A stretch of DNA of 17,163 bases from CAZGMJ01 sp964526785. GTDB taxonomy: Bacteria > Planctomycetota > Phycisphaerae > Sedimentisphaerales > Anaerobacaceae. Numbering within the stretch: the stretch's first letter is position 1; each line of letters opens with the position of its first letter. Positions 8,318 to 15,651 of the stretch are shown here, in pieces. Where the stretch lies: NCBI GenBank assembly GCA_964526785.1, contig CAZGMJ010000086.1:1-17163 (forward strand). Reading direction: 5' to 3'. The notes beneath the pieces are model-generated. The model saw nothing but the letters and a program-made list of their open reading frames with translations. It ran no database searches and was not told the DNA's origin. The position numbers and the translations under genes were made by a program.

Positions 8318-8883
8318 TCGTTCGTTCCGGACCGTCGGTTGCTGCGAATAACAAAAGCCGTGTGCCCTGCGATAATGAGTGCCAGTCCCGCCACGACCAG
8401 CCAAGTGTGGTATGCTTGTTCGAGTACCGGTCCCCACACACCCTCGATCGTTGCCGTTTCTCCCGATGCGAACCTCAGTTGAACCGGCACCGTGCCCAGT
8501 ACCGATCCCTTCCCAATGGCGTACACCATGAAAGTCGTCTCGGATTTCTGCGAAGAAGCGTGTTCGTTCGTACGTCGGGCTCGCAGGAAATCGTTTGCTA
8601 TTTCCTTTTCCCACCCGTCGGGCACGATAATCGCAAAGGCCGCCGGTGTTCTGACCGTGAAATGCGTCAGAGTTGAGGAGCCATCGTGAACAATACGATA
8701 GGTGTAGACACCCGAGTGTACGCGGGCCGAGATGCTCACATCGCCGCTGTCGAACTGTCTCTCAGCGACATCTTTGTCGACAGTTTGTGCCGCCCCGGCT
8801 GTATGCGCCAACATGCAGGTCGTCGCGACCAGCCGTACACATGCTCGCAGTATTCCCGTTCCAACGGCAGTTCTCATAAGCAT
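8314..8883 (-). CDS. Secreted protein with C-terminal membrane anchor, function unknown
   Basis: I do not recognise the family. From the ATG at 8883 the product is 189 residues: a signal peptide (MLMRTAVGTGILRACVRLVA, cleavage near AGAAQ), a soluble region of about 120 residues with an alternating, beta-rich pattern (GVYTYRIVHDGSSTLTHFTV, then IIVPDGWEKE), and a C-terminal hydrophobic helix (TWLVVAGLALIIAGHTAFVI) followed by RSNRRSGTND. A periplasmic beta-sandwich held in the membrane by its C-terminus is a fair reading. The helix-plus-arginine tail has the outline of a sortase-type sorting signal, but no PEP or LPXTG motif precedes it. The start is uncertain: in-frame ATGs at 8925 and 9060 would add residues ahead of the signal peptide; I saw no strong ribosome binding site at any of them. 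The gene converges on the EpsI-like gene with a 4-nt overlap. Confidence 0.6.
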   Translation of the reverse strand: MLMRTAVGTGILRACVRLVATTCMLAHTAGAAQTVDKDVAERQFDSGDVSISARVHSGVYTYRIVHDGSSTLTHFTVRTPAAFAIIVPDGWEKEIANDFLRARRTNEHASSQKSETTFMVYAIGKGSVLGTVPVQLRFASGETATIEGVWGPVLEQAYHTWLVVAGLALIIAGHTAFVIRSNRRSGTND

Positions 8884-9053
8884 TGACAATCCAGAGCAAG
8901 TAATGGAGGATAATGTCACATGCATGGGACTACGGGTCAAGCAAAAAGACCGCACCGATACTCCGGCCGGCTGTTTGAGATGGTTGGCGAGGCAATATCT
9001 GTGATTGCTGCACAGAGGTATCTTCATCGCGGCCGCCGCTCGCCCAATAATTA

Positions 9054-9082
9054 TTTCCAAATCCGTGCATTTTCAGTATTAT
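9054..9082 (+). promoter_or_regulatory. Possible promoter of the DUF5009/GH97 unit
   Basis: TTTCCA (9054-9059), a 17-nt spacer and TATTAT (9077-9082) lie about 70 nt before the ATG at 9152. The -35 match is modest. It is in the divergent gap between the anchored protein gene and the acyltransferase gene. Confidence 0.3.
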
Positions 9083-9099
9083 TGGCACCGATACCTATT

Positions 9100-9117
9100 G
9101 TCTCGGAATCACGAGAC
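9100..9117 (+). repeat. Inverted repeat in the leader of the DUF5009 gene
   Basis: GTCTCG (9100-9105), loop GAATCA, CGAGAC (9112-9117): a perfect 6-bp stem between the candidate promoter and the ribosome binding site at 9141. It could be an operator or leader hairpin. No T-run follows, so it is not a terminator. Confidence 0.35.
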
Positions 9118-9151
9118 TCGGCCCAATCGTGTTTGACCAAAGGAGTGGACG

Positions 9152-10264
9152 ATGTCGGATGTCTTGAAAGAGAGCCACGCGACGAAGCGCGTAGTATCTG
9201 TCGATGCCTTACGCGGCTTCGACATGTTCTGGATCATCGGCGGCGGCACCGTTTTCGCCAGTCTGCACAAAATCTTCGATGCACCTGCAACCGAGTGGAT
9301 TCGTACACAATTACGACATGTCAAGTGGGAAGGGTTTCGCTTCGAAGACCTGATTATGCCGCTCTTTCTCTTCATCGTCGGCGTCGTCATTCCCTATTCG
9401 TACCGCAAGCGAATCGATCGTGGCGATTCTCGCCTCAAGCTCTATGCGCATCTGATTAAACGTACGGTTATCCTCTTCATCCTCGGTATGATCGCTCAGG
9501 GACACCTGCTCAAGTACGATCTCGCCGAATTGCACATCTACTGCAATACCCTTCAGGCCATCGCCGCCGGTTACCTCATCGCCTCTGTCCTGTATCTGAA
9601 CTTCCGGCTCTGGGGTCAGATCGTCATAACTGCGGCACTGCTACTGCTCTTCTGGGCGCTGATGATGCTCATCCCCGTGCCGGGGCATGGAGCGGGCCAA
9701 CTGACCCCGGATGGCAATCTCGCCATCTATATCGACAAGCTGGTTCTCGGCCGATTCCAGGATGGCACTACATATACCTGGATACTCAGCAGCCTCACCT
9801 TTGCCTGCACCGTCATGCTCGGACTTTTCGCCGGAGAACTGTTGCGCGCCGAAATCAGCCGCATCAGGAAGGTCTTCTTCCTGGTGCTACTCGGTGCCGG
9901 TTCGCTGGGTGCGGGCATTCTATGGAGTTACTGGTTCCCCATCATCAAGCACATTTGGACGAGTTCCTTTGTGCTCTACGCAGGTGGCCTGTCGTACCTG
10001 CTCTTGGCGGCGTTCTATCTGGTGATAGACGTCATTGGCCTCCAGAAGTGGGCTTTTCCCTTCGTTGTTATCGGCTCCAATGCGATCGCCGTCTACATGG
10101 CCACCCACCTGTTCGATTTTCGCAAATGGGCCGACATATTCCTTGGACCCCTCTATGAGCATATGGGTAACTGGGACGATTTCGTCAGAGCCCTTGGCGG
10201 CTTGCTTATCGTTTGGCTCATCCTGCTGTGGATGTATAAGAAGAAGACATTTGTAAAGGTGTAA
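9152..10264 (+). CDS. DUF5009 / heparan-alpha-glucosaminide N-acetyltransferase-type (NagX-like) membrane protein
   Basis: A 370-residue integral membrane protein of the COG4299 / HGSNAT-like acyltransferase family. The N-terminus has the family signature RVVSVDALRGFDMFW (R13, S16, D18, R21, G22), followed by His56, Trp59, Asp66 and Pro70 in RHVKWEGFRFEDLIMPLFLF, which I take as the equivalent of the conserved His-W-G...DL-P segment on the first loop. About ten membrane helices follow and the protein ends in a basic YKKKTFVKV. Family members transfer acetyl groups across the membrane to sugars such as glucosamine; the actual substrate here is unknown. AAAGGAG lies 6-7 nt before the ATG, an excellent ribosome binding site. 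The GH97 gene follows after 24 nt, so both are probably one operon for handling imported or cell-surface sugars. Confidence 0.8.
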   Translation: MSDVLKESHATKRVVSVDALRGFDMFWIIGGGTVFASLHKIFDAPATEWIRTQLRHVKWEGFRFEDLIMPLFLFIVGVVIPYSYRKRIDRGDSRLKLYAHLIKRTVILFILGMIAQGHLLKYDLAELHIYCNTLQAIAAGYLIASVLYLNFRLWGQIVITAALLLLFWALMMLIPVPGHGAGQLTPDGNLAIYIDKLVLGRFQDGTTYTWILSSLTFACTVMLGLFAGELLRAEISRIRKVFFLVLLGAGSLGAGILWSYWFPIIKHIWTSSFVLYAGGLSYLLLAAFYLVIDVIGLQKWAFPFVVIGSNAIAVYMATHLFDFRKWADIFLGPLYEHMGNWDDFVRALGGLLIVWLILLWMYKKKTFVKV

Positions 10265-10288
10265 GTTAGTGCAGAAAGGGACCGAACC

Positions 10289-12184
10289 GTGAGAAATACT
10301 CTCATTGTAACTGTCAACATGTTGTTCTGCGGGCTGTTACTGTCCGGCTGTGGCGGCGGCAATCCCTATGCCGTCCGAAGCCCCGGCGGCGATGTCAAAG
10401 CCTTCATAAGTGAAGATCCGAACGAACAACTCCAATACAAGATGATCGGGGCCGGTCAGGTAGTGATAGAACCGTCGCCGCTCGGCATCACGGTCGATGG
10501 TGTTGCACTCGGCCAGGGGGTCTCCCTCGGCACGCCTGTGCGTACCCGTGCCGAAGGATCGTATCCATGGCGGGGTGTCCATTCAACTGCCGTAAACCGG
10601 TATCGGGGTCTTCGTATTCCCGTTCATCACGACGCCAGCGGCATGGAGTACACGCTCGAAATCCGCGTTTTCGACGACGGCTTTGGCTACAGGTATATCG
10701 TGCCCGGTAAGGGAATGCGAACGGTTTCCGGAGAAGCCGGTACGTTTCGACTGCCCGCCGAATCCGTCGTTTGGATGCAGCACAACACGTCCAATTACGA
10801 AGCCGAATACCAAAGCTACCCGCTTGAAGATCTCCCCGACAAGCACGCCGGGCCGCCCGTTATCGTCGAGTTGCCGGCAGGCGGGTATGCCGCAATAAGC
10901 GAAGCAGCTCTGTTCGATTATTCCGGCATGACACTGCTCGCGGCCGCCGATGGAAGCGGAACGTTGCACGTGACCTTCCAGGACGATAGTACTTGGCGAT
11001 TGCAGGGGACCATTGTAACCCCGTGGCGGGTGATCATAGCCGCCCCTGATCTCGACGGTCTTGTCAATTCCGACATCATTCATAACCTCAATGATCCTCC
11101 GTCTGTAGAACTCGCAAACGCCGAATGGATCCGCCCGGGCCGCGGATTCTGGCACTGGTGGTCGGGTACGATCGGCAACTGGGACAGCGTCGCCTATGAC
11201 CGCCAGAAATCCTGGGTCGATCATGCCGCCGAATTCGACTTCGAGCACTATCTCGTCGACGCCGGCTGGGAATTTACCTGGAAAGAGCCTGGCAGGGACA
11301 AGTGGGCCCTGCTCGAAGAGCTCACGCGCTACGCTGCCGAAAGGGATGTGAGTATCTGGGTATGGAAACGCTGGCGCACCGGCAGAACCGAGGGAGTGGA
11401 GATGGTCGGGCTCGACGACCCGCAGATCAGACGTGACTTCTTCGCAAGGTGCAGGGACGCCGGAGTCGCCGGCATCAAGATCGACTTCATGGACTCCGAG
11501 TCCAAAGAACGCATCGACTACTACACGAATGTACTCAGAGACGCCGCCGACCACGAACTGATGATCAACTTCCACGGCGCCAACAAACCGACGGGCGAAT
11601 CACGTACCTGGCCGAATGAAATGACGCGCGAAGGCGTCAGAGGTCTCGAGTTCAACAAGTGGTCGAAACTGTCGCCGCAACACTACGCATCGCTGCCGTT
11701 CACCCGCTATATTGCCGGCCATGGCGATTTCACACCCTGTACGTTCAATCCCGATATGCTCAAGGGCACGACGATGGCTCTGCAACTTGCCACCGCCGTC
11801 TGCTACACCTCGCCCGTCATGCACTACGCCGACAGGCCCGAGCTGTATCTGCAGAGCAATGCAACCGATGTAATCAGGGCTATCCCCTCCACGTGGGACG
11901 AAACGCGCGTCTTGGAAGGTTCGAAGATCGGTGATCTGGCCGTGCTGGCTCGACGCAAGGGCAAAACCTGGTTTGTCGGGGTCATCAATGGCGGGGCCGA
12001 GCGAAGCTACACGCTGGACCTGTCGTTCCTTGGCGATGGCAAGTATGATGCCGTCCAACTGGCCGACGTTCCAAACAGGCTCGCTGCCATGTTCCGCTCC
12101 GAACAAACGGTCGCTGCCGACCGCGAGATAACGGTAGAAATGAGTGCCGGCGGCGGATTCGTCGGTATGTTTGAACCGCAATAG
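10289..12184 (+). CDS. GH97 family glycoside hydrolase lipoprotein, retaining-type residues
   Basis: A 631-residue lipoprotein. The lipobox LLLSGC puts the lipid on Cys21. The N-terminal beta-sandwich (about 25-280) includes MEYTLEIRVFDDGFGYRY, typical of GH97. The (beta/alpha)8 domain begins near WHWWSGTIGNW and includes HYLVDAGWEF and the nucleophile region GIKIDFMDSES. Asp399 matches the nucleophile known from retaining GH97 alpha-galactosidases; Glu454 in REGVRGLEF is 55 residues later, the spacing I recall for the acid/base. The motif NFHGANKPTG has Gly430 where inverting members (SusB type) carry Glu, and DFTPCTFN lacks their catalytic Glu too. I therefore infer a retaining alpha-glycosidase, perhaps alpha-galactosidase. 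The C-terminus (about 540-631) is a beta domain. The start is GTG with GAAAGGG about 9 nt upstream. Likely cotranscribed with the upstream acyltransferase gene. Confidence 0.88.
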   Translation: MRNTLIVTVNMLFCGLLLSGCGGGNPYAVRSPGGDVKAFISEDPNEQLQYKMIGAGQVVIEPSPLGITVDGVALGQGVSLGTPVRTRAEGSYPWRGVHSTAVNRYRGLRIPVHHDASGMEYTLEIRVFDDGFGYRYIVPGKGMRTVSGEAGTFRLPAESVVWMQHNTSNYEAEYQSYPLEDLPDKHAGPPVIVELPAGGYAAISEAALFDYSGMTLLAAADGSGTLHVTFQDDSTWRLQGTIVTPWRVIIAAPDLDGLVNSDIIHNLNDPPSVELANAEWIRPGRGFWHWWSGTIGNWDSVAYDRQKSWVDHAAEFDFEHYLVDAGWEFTWKEPGRDKWALLEELTRYAAERDVSIWVWKRWRTGRTEGVEMVGLDDPQIRRDFFARCRDAGVAGIKIDFMDSESKERIDYYTNVLRDAADHELMINFHGANKPTGESRTWPNEMTREGVRGLEFNKWSKLSPQHYASLPFTRYIAGHGDFTPCTFNPDMLKGTTMALQLATAVCYTSPVMHYADRPELYLQSNATDVIRAIPSTWDETRVLEGSKIGDLAVLARRKGKTWFVGVINGGAERSYTLDLSFLGDGKYDAVQLADVPNRLAAMFRSEQTVAADREITVEMSAGGGFVGMFEPQ

Positions 12185-12430
12185 CCGCCGAATCGCGGAG
12201 GGGTACGCGCGACATCGCCATTATCATCATGAAACCGCCGCTTGCAGCGCCCTGAGGTGGCCGTAGAGCGGGCTACTACCACGGTGCGTTACTTGGTTCT
12301 CGATATGAGACATGCCGATAAGCCCTTTTGGCGAAAATGTAGCTCCATGAGAACGGCCGGTTGCAGTTGGAATGAGTTTTGGAGTCAGTCGTAGGGACTC
12401 GATTTCGGAATTGCGGAATGAATGCGCGTG

Positions 12431-13504
12431 TTATAACTTGCTCTCGAAGATCTTCAGCGTGTTCTTGCCGGCCCGCTTGGCCGTATACAACGCCTCGTCG
12501 GACCGACTCGTTATGTCTTCCGGACTGCTGTTCGCATCGCACTGGCACAAACCGACGCTCACCGAAAGCGGAATCCCCTCGTGATTCCATCGGGCCGGAT
12601 GCCGTGCCACCATTTGCACCATGCGCTCCGCCACAATCGTTGCATCGCTCAGTGACGTACTCGGCAGAATCACCGCGAACTCATCGCCTCCATACCGTGC
12701 CGCCGTGTCGATCTGCCGTATGCACTGGCTGATTAGATGCGCTATCTCGCGAATCACCTTGTCGCCCGCCCGATGCCCGTGCGTGTCGTTGATGCTTTTC
12801 AGATTGTCCACGTCAACCATGATCAGCGAGATCGTGCCGCCGTGTCGCCGGCACCGCCACATTTCTTTTTCCAGAATCTCGTAGAAGCACCGATGGTTTA
12901 CCAGTCCGGTCAACCCATCCGTCGTCGCCTGTCTCTGTATCCGCTCGAACATCCGAATGTTGCCGATCGACGCCCCGACAAGCTGTCCGAACAACTCGAT
13001 CACCGCAATCGTCTCGGTGCTCTCAAATGTCCCGCCGTCCATCTTGTCCGCCAGATTCAACACGCCCACCACGCGCTCCTGGCACAACAGCGGCACGATC
13101 GCACAATTTCGCGTCTTGTAATTGTCCGCGAATGCGCGCTGCGACCGCTTGATCACCGGCTTGGTGTGCGTGTCGATGTTCTCGGATAATATCAGTTCCT
13201 TGCTCTTGACCGCCAGCACCATAGGAGAGGGCGGTTGCTGGTTGAGGGAGACAATCTTGTTGATCAGAAACGGGTGGTTATGCCGATGCAGATGCAGAAT
13301 GCTGTTGCTCTCGTCCAGCACATAAAGCGAGGCGAAGCGCACCCCCACAATATCCGGTATGACGTTCACGCAAATATCCGCAATCCGCCGGATATCGAGG
13401 CAGTTGATCTGCCGGGCCAATGGCGTTACCCGCTGCAACAGCGACGTGCCGCTGCCTTTGCCGGCCTTTGATCTGTGTGCATTCTGCTCTTCCCTGCCCA
13501 TCAT
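12431..13504 (-). CDS. GAF-GGDEF diguanylate cyclase
   Basis: A 357-residue cytoplasmic protein that should make cyclic di-GMP from two GTP. Residues about 35-190 are a GAF sensor domain (DIRRIADICVNVIPDIVG, then CAIVPLLCQERVVGVLNLAD). The GGDEF domain follows the linker ERIQRQATTDGLTGLVNHRC. The active-site motif is GGDEF at 272-276, and RQID (263-266) lies exactly five residues upstream, an intact RxxD inhibitory site, so product feedback is expected. There is no membrane segment. The frame stays open upstream to 14086, but the added 194 residues look like translated intergenic repeats (GLKPVGLRW) and have no domain. ATG 13504 (MMGREEQ) has a GGAAG/AAAGG stretch just upstream, so I start there. 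No partner gene is on the same strand; a motility cluster lies beyond it in the opposite direction. Confidence 0.85.
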   Translation of the reverse strand: MMGREEQNAHRSKAGKGSGTSLLQRVTPLARQINCLDIRRIADICVNVIPDIVGVRFASLYVLDESNSILHLHRHNHPFLINKIVSLNQQPPSPMVLAVKSKELILSENIDTHTKPVIKRSQRAFADNYKTRNCAIVPLLCQERVVGVLNLADKMDGGTFESTETIAVIELFGQLVGASIGNIRMFERIQRQATTDGLTGLVNHRCFYEILEKEMWRCRRHGGTISLIMVDVDNLKSINDTHGHRAGDKVIREIAHLISQCIRQIDTAARYGGDEFAVILPSTSLSDATIVAERMVQMVARHPARWNHEGIPLSVSVGLCQCDANSSPEDITSRSDEALYTAKRAGKNTLKIFESKL

Positions 13505-13570
13505 CCTTTGCTTCCACGCCTCCAACCCAGGCACAAAACGCTGCCTCGGCCATTCTGAAGTCTTCCACCG

Positions 13571-13640
13571 TAGTCCCACGGGTTTGAGCCCGTAAATCAA
13601 GTATCTGCCAAAGGCGGACGGGCGAAGCCCGAACCGGCTA
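13571..13640. repeat. REP-like double-hairpin intergenic element
   Basis: Two short stem-loops sit 25 nt apart: ACGGG-TTTGAG-CCCGT (13578-13593) and CGGGC-GAA-GCCCG (13619-13631). Read on the minus strand the segment translates as LIYGLKPVGLRW, a phrase I associate with repeated intergenic DNA in planctomycete genomes rather than with a protein. It lies just upstream of the diguanylate cyclase start and artificially lengthens that open frame. Confidence 0.45.
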
Positions 13641-13921
13641 TGCCGCGGGTCCCAACTCGTGGTTGTTGACTCTGTTGTTAAGTACAAGTATCGGTCATTT
13701 GAGGCCGCGCATTTGGCAAAAACATCCCCGTTCGTTTCCGCTTGTAGTGCTTCATTGAACGCTCCTGCACTTATAACCGCCAGCAAACAAAAGACTTGAC
13801 GGCATAGTCTCCGCGTTGTGGTTTCCAGTTGATGGCCACGGCCCTGACTACACCCTAAAACCAACGTTTCCGTCCGTTTCAGGTGCCCATCGTTGAAATC
13901 TCGCGGCAACTGCTGGACCCC

Positions 13922-13959
13922 AAAAAAATCTCGGAAAAAAAGCCAAATCAAAGGAAAAA
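13922..13959 (+). promoter_or_regulatory. A-tracts upstream of promoter (possible UP element or curvature)
   Basis: Runs of A at 13922-13928, 13935-13941, 13945-13947, 13950-13952 and 13955-13959 are spaced roughly a helical turn apart, directly before the -35 box at 13962. In GC-rich DNA this is unusual and fits an UP element or bent DNA that boosts the promoter. Confidence 0.4.
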
Positions 13960-13961
13960 GT

Positions 13962-13990
13962 TTGACTTCCGATAAGCGACGGTTTATACA
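13962..13990 (+). promoter_or_regulatory. Candidate promoter of the MerR-type gene
   Basis: TTGACT (13962-13967, five of six consensus bases), a 17-nt spacer and TATACA (13985-13990) form the clearest sigma-70-like promoter in the window. It reads towards the MerR-type gene with a leader of about 250 nt. A-tracts lie upstream and an 18-bp dyad overlaps its -10 and start point. Confidence 0.55.
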
Positions 13991-14004
13991 TTTTGTAAAA
14001 TGTA
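13987..14004. promoter_or_regulatory. 18-bp operator-like dyad over the -10 and start point
   Basis: TACATTTTGTAAAATGTA has perfect 8-bp arms around a GT centre. The same bases also hold the tandem TGTAAAA-TGTAAAA (13994-14007). A dyad at this place is typical for a repressor blocking RNA polymerase. The MerR-type protein encoded downstream is a candidate for autoregulation, though MerR proteins usually bind inside the spacer, which is not long here. Confidence 0.5.
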
Positions 14005-14252
14005 AAATACGTTTGCGCCGCGGCCAAATCGGCCGGGCCGTTCTTTGCAGTCGAAAAGTCAATAACGATACATCGCAGTGGTTCATTGTGTTGGTGGATT
14101 GTCGCCGGGTGATGAAATGTCACGGCGTGCCGCCCACTCGTTTCGTGGCGTGGGATGCTGCCGGAGGGCTTTAGGGGCGCATTGGGATGTATCGCCGAGC
14201 GCCGCAGGCGGTTGCTCGCCGGAGAAAAGGGAATGGAGAAAAGGACAGAAAG

Positions 14253-14567
14253 ATGATTCAGTCGGACATGAGCGCAGAGGTTTTGCAGGTTCCGGCCAAG
14301 CTCTACCGGATCGGCGAATTAGTGAGCTACACACCGTTTTCGCGGCAGACCATACACAACTACACTATCATGGGACTGATCCAGGAGGCGAAGTGGACCG
14401 AAGGGGGCCACCGGCTGTACGACGAGTCCGTTTTCGCGCGCCTGTCGCGGATCATTCAGCTCCGCAAGACCAAGACCCTCAACGAGATCAGGCACATCCT
14501 GCGGGCAGAGGATCAGCGGCAGGGTGTTGTCGAGAACGGTGATAATCGTCTGCATCGAACGCAGTAA
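14253..14567 (+). CDS. Short MerR-type helix-turn-helix transcription regulator
   Basis: A 104-residue protein made almost only of a MerR DNA-binding domain: LYRIGELVSYTPFSRQTIHN (helix-turn-helix), then GLIQEAKWTEGGHRLYDESV (wing) and LSRIIQLRKTKTLNEIRHIL (third helix pair). The effector-binding C-terminal domain and long dimerisation helix of classical MerR proteins are missing; only about 13 residues follow (EDQRQGVVENGDNRLHRTQ). AAGGA (14241-14245) sits 7 nt before ATG 14253; the frame is open to 14187, but that segment is arginine-rich and unlike the family, so I use 14253. It lies upstream of the FlgB-like and sigma-28-like genes on the same strand and may regulate them; that link is inferred from position. 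Confidence 0.75.
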   Translation: MIQSDMSAEVLQVPAKLYRIGELVSYTPFSRQTIHNYTIMGLIQEAKWTEGGHRLYDESVFARLSRIIQLRKTKTLNEIRHILRAEDQRQGVVENGDNRLHRTQ

Positions 14568-14835
14568 TCGCACAAAATCGCAACCCGTGACGTCGCCGGC
14601 GGCATGGCGGCGGCCACACAGAAAACAACAGAACAGAGCAGGTCGGACCATGGACGGGAGAACTGCAATACATTCTGCATTCCTTATTCCTTTTCGTCGG
14701 GCCCGATTCATGACTTCGATCTGCAGGGAATGGTTGATGGCGGCGGACGACGGGTCGGACGGGCGGGGATGTAGCTCTTGCCCGGTCTCGCCTGGCATCC
14801 GCGACAGAAAACGAATGCACTGTGGGGATTGACGT
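14568..14835. other. Spacer between the MerR-type and FlgB-like genes
   Basis: No gene, hairpin terminator or clear promoter is visible in these 268 nt. Open frames on both strands have unnatural composition. The GGGGA at 14823-14827 is the ribosome binding site of the next gene. Confidence 0.4.
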
Positions 14836-15249
14836 ATGAATCTGTTGGCATTGATGACCGACGAGATCACCGAGATATTGATCAGAATTATGGAGTTTAC
14901 ACAAACCCGGCAGAAAGTCCTGACTCGCAACATCCGGCGGATGGACCGCGCGGATTTCGAGCCGCAGGATCTTGCGGTCGACGAGTTCTCCGATTCGCTC
15001 AGCACGGCGCTCGAGGAATACGCCCGGCACCAGCGCCTCGTGCTCTGCGACACCGACAGCGTCAAATTCGGCCTTGACGGTACGCTCAAGGCCGTGCCGG
15101 TTGCGGACAGAGCGGCCGCCAGGCTGCTCGCCGACGATCGCGACAAGTACATCGAGTACCAGGTGGACAAGCTGCTGGAGAATTCGCTGAACCAGAGAAT
15201 CGCAGCCGAGCTGCTTCGCCAGAGAGAGGACTGGAAACTGACCTGCTGA
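14836..15249 (+). CDS. FlgB-like flagellar rod protein (tentative)
   Basis: A 137-residue helical protein whose length and layout suit FlgB, the proximal rod protein of the flagellar basal body (usually about 130-140 residues). The N-terminal helix ends in TRQKVLTRNIRRMDRADFEP followed by QDLAVDEFSDSL, comparable to the RQxxLAxNIANADTPGYKxxDxxFxxxL signature, although the ANADTPGY core is replaced by RRMDRADF. The C-terminal helix YIEYQVDKLLENSLNQRIAAELL matches the position of the FlgB coiled-coil helix (ExxxLxxNxLxYxxxxxLL). GGGGA is 8 nt before the ATG. A FliA/WhiG-type sigma gene lies downstream, which supports a motility link, but FlgC and FliE, its usual neighbours, are absent, so a diverged rod-like protein with another job is possible. 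Confidence 0.45.
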   Translation: MNLLALMTDEITEILIRIMEFTQTRQKVLTRNIRRMDRADFEPQDLAVDEFSDSLSTALEEYARHQRLVLCDTDSVKFGLDGTLKAVPVADRAAARLLADDRDKYIEYQVDKLLENSLNQRIAAELLRQREDWKLTC

Positions 15250-15467
15250 GGCGCAGGCGATCTGGAAAACCAGAGAGGGATACGTGAGCTGTACAAGGAT
15301 GTTGATGCAAGCGAACAAGCCTCCTTCGGGTATTACCGTTGACGCGGAAGCCCGAACGGCGGGGCAGACCGCGGACCATCCTGTTTCGTCCCATAACACG
15401 TCACTCACTCGCTTTTCTGCTTCCATAGATAAATTCCTGCGGGCTTCCTTTGCCGTTCTTACGCATT

Positions 15468-15493
15468 CGAGAAAGATTCTCGGCACTTATATT
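15468..15493 (+). promoter_or_regulatory. Possible dyad operator and -10 box before the sigma gene
   Basis: CGAGAA-AGA-TTCTCG (15468-15482) is a perfect 6-bp dyad lying just upstream of TATATT (15488-15493), a -10-like box. No good -35 is at the right distance, which would fit an activator-dependent promoter or a different sigma class. The site is about 160 nt before the sigma gene start. Confidence 0.3.
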
Positions 15494-15509
15494 CTAAAGT
15501 CACCGGCGG

Positions 15510-15558
15510 GGCCGACGATAACACGTAGTAGGGCACGCCGTGCCCCGGCCGACGATAA
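15510..15558. repeat. Hairpin element bracketed by 12-bp direct repeats
   Basis: GGCCGACGATAA occurs at 15510-15521 and again at 15547-15558. Between the copies lie 25 nt containing the hairpin GGGCAC-GCC-GTGCCC (15531-15545). The layout looks like a tiny inserted element with a target-site duplication, or one unit of a REP/MITE-like family. Confidence 0.5.
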
Positions 15559-15651
15559 ATCCGCACTGCCGGACCTCGTCGCTGTTATAGGACGCAAACG
15601 ATTTCCGTCATACTGCATACGAGTAACAACGCCATGTCACGGAGGAACGCT

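Larger units (their letters stand above)
13505..14252. other. Long intergenic region with hairpin repeats, A-tracts and a promoter
   Basis: These 748 nt separate the diguanylate cyclase gene from the divergent MerR-type gene. They contain a pair of small hairpins (13578-13631), phased A-tracts (13922-13959), a good + strand promoter with an overlapping dyad (13962-14004), a small hairpin CGGCC/GGCCG at 14021-14035, and an apparent leader of about 250 nt before the MerR-type start. I looked for a GEMM-type cyclic di-GMP riboswitch in the leader and saw none. Confidence 0.5.
15250..15651. other. Intergenic region before the sigma factor gene
   Basis: These 402 nt hold a 6-bp dyad beside a possible -10 box (15468-15493) and a hairpin element between 12-bp direct repeats (15510-15558). 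A frame starting at GTG 15284 has a fair ribosome binding site (GAGGG, 15275-15279) but an unlikely amino-acid composition, so I do not call it a gene. A distant stem TTCGGG/CCCGAA (15325-15330 with 15351-15356) is not followed by a T-run. Confidence 0.45.

Noticed and set aside
7412..8614. A 400-codon minus-strand open frame
   Set aside because: It lies antisense to the EpsI-like gene and over the ends of its neighbours; composition is unnatural and no motif is visible.
10583..11575. A 330-codon minus-strand open frame
   Set aside because: Antisense to the GH97 gene, which has clear family motifs throughout.
13505..14086. N-terminal extension of the diguanylate cyclase to 14086
   Set aside because: The added part runs through the MerR promoter, A-tracts and a hairpin repeat, so it is open by chance.
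14005..14252. Cyclic di-GMP riboswitch in the MerR leader
   Set aside because: The diguanylate cyclase nearby made this attractive, but the conserved GEMM core sequences are not present.
14488..15486. A 332-codon minus-strand open frame
   Set aside because: Antisense to the FlgB-like gene and spacers; cysteine- and arginine-rich patches without domain sense.
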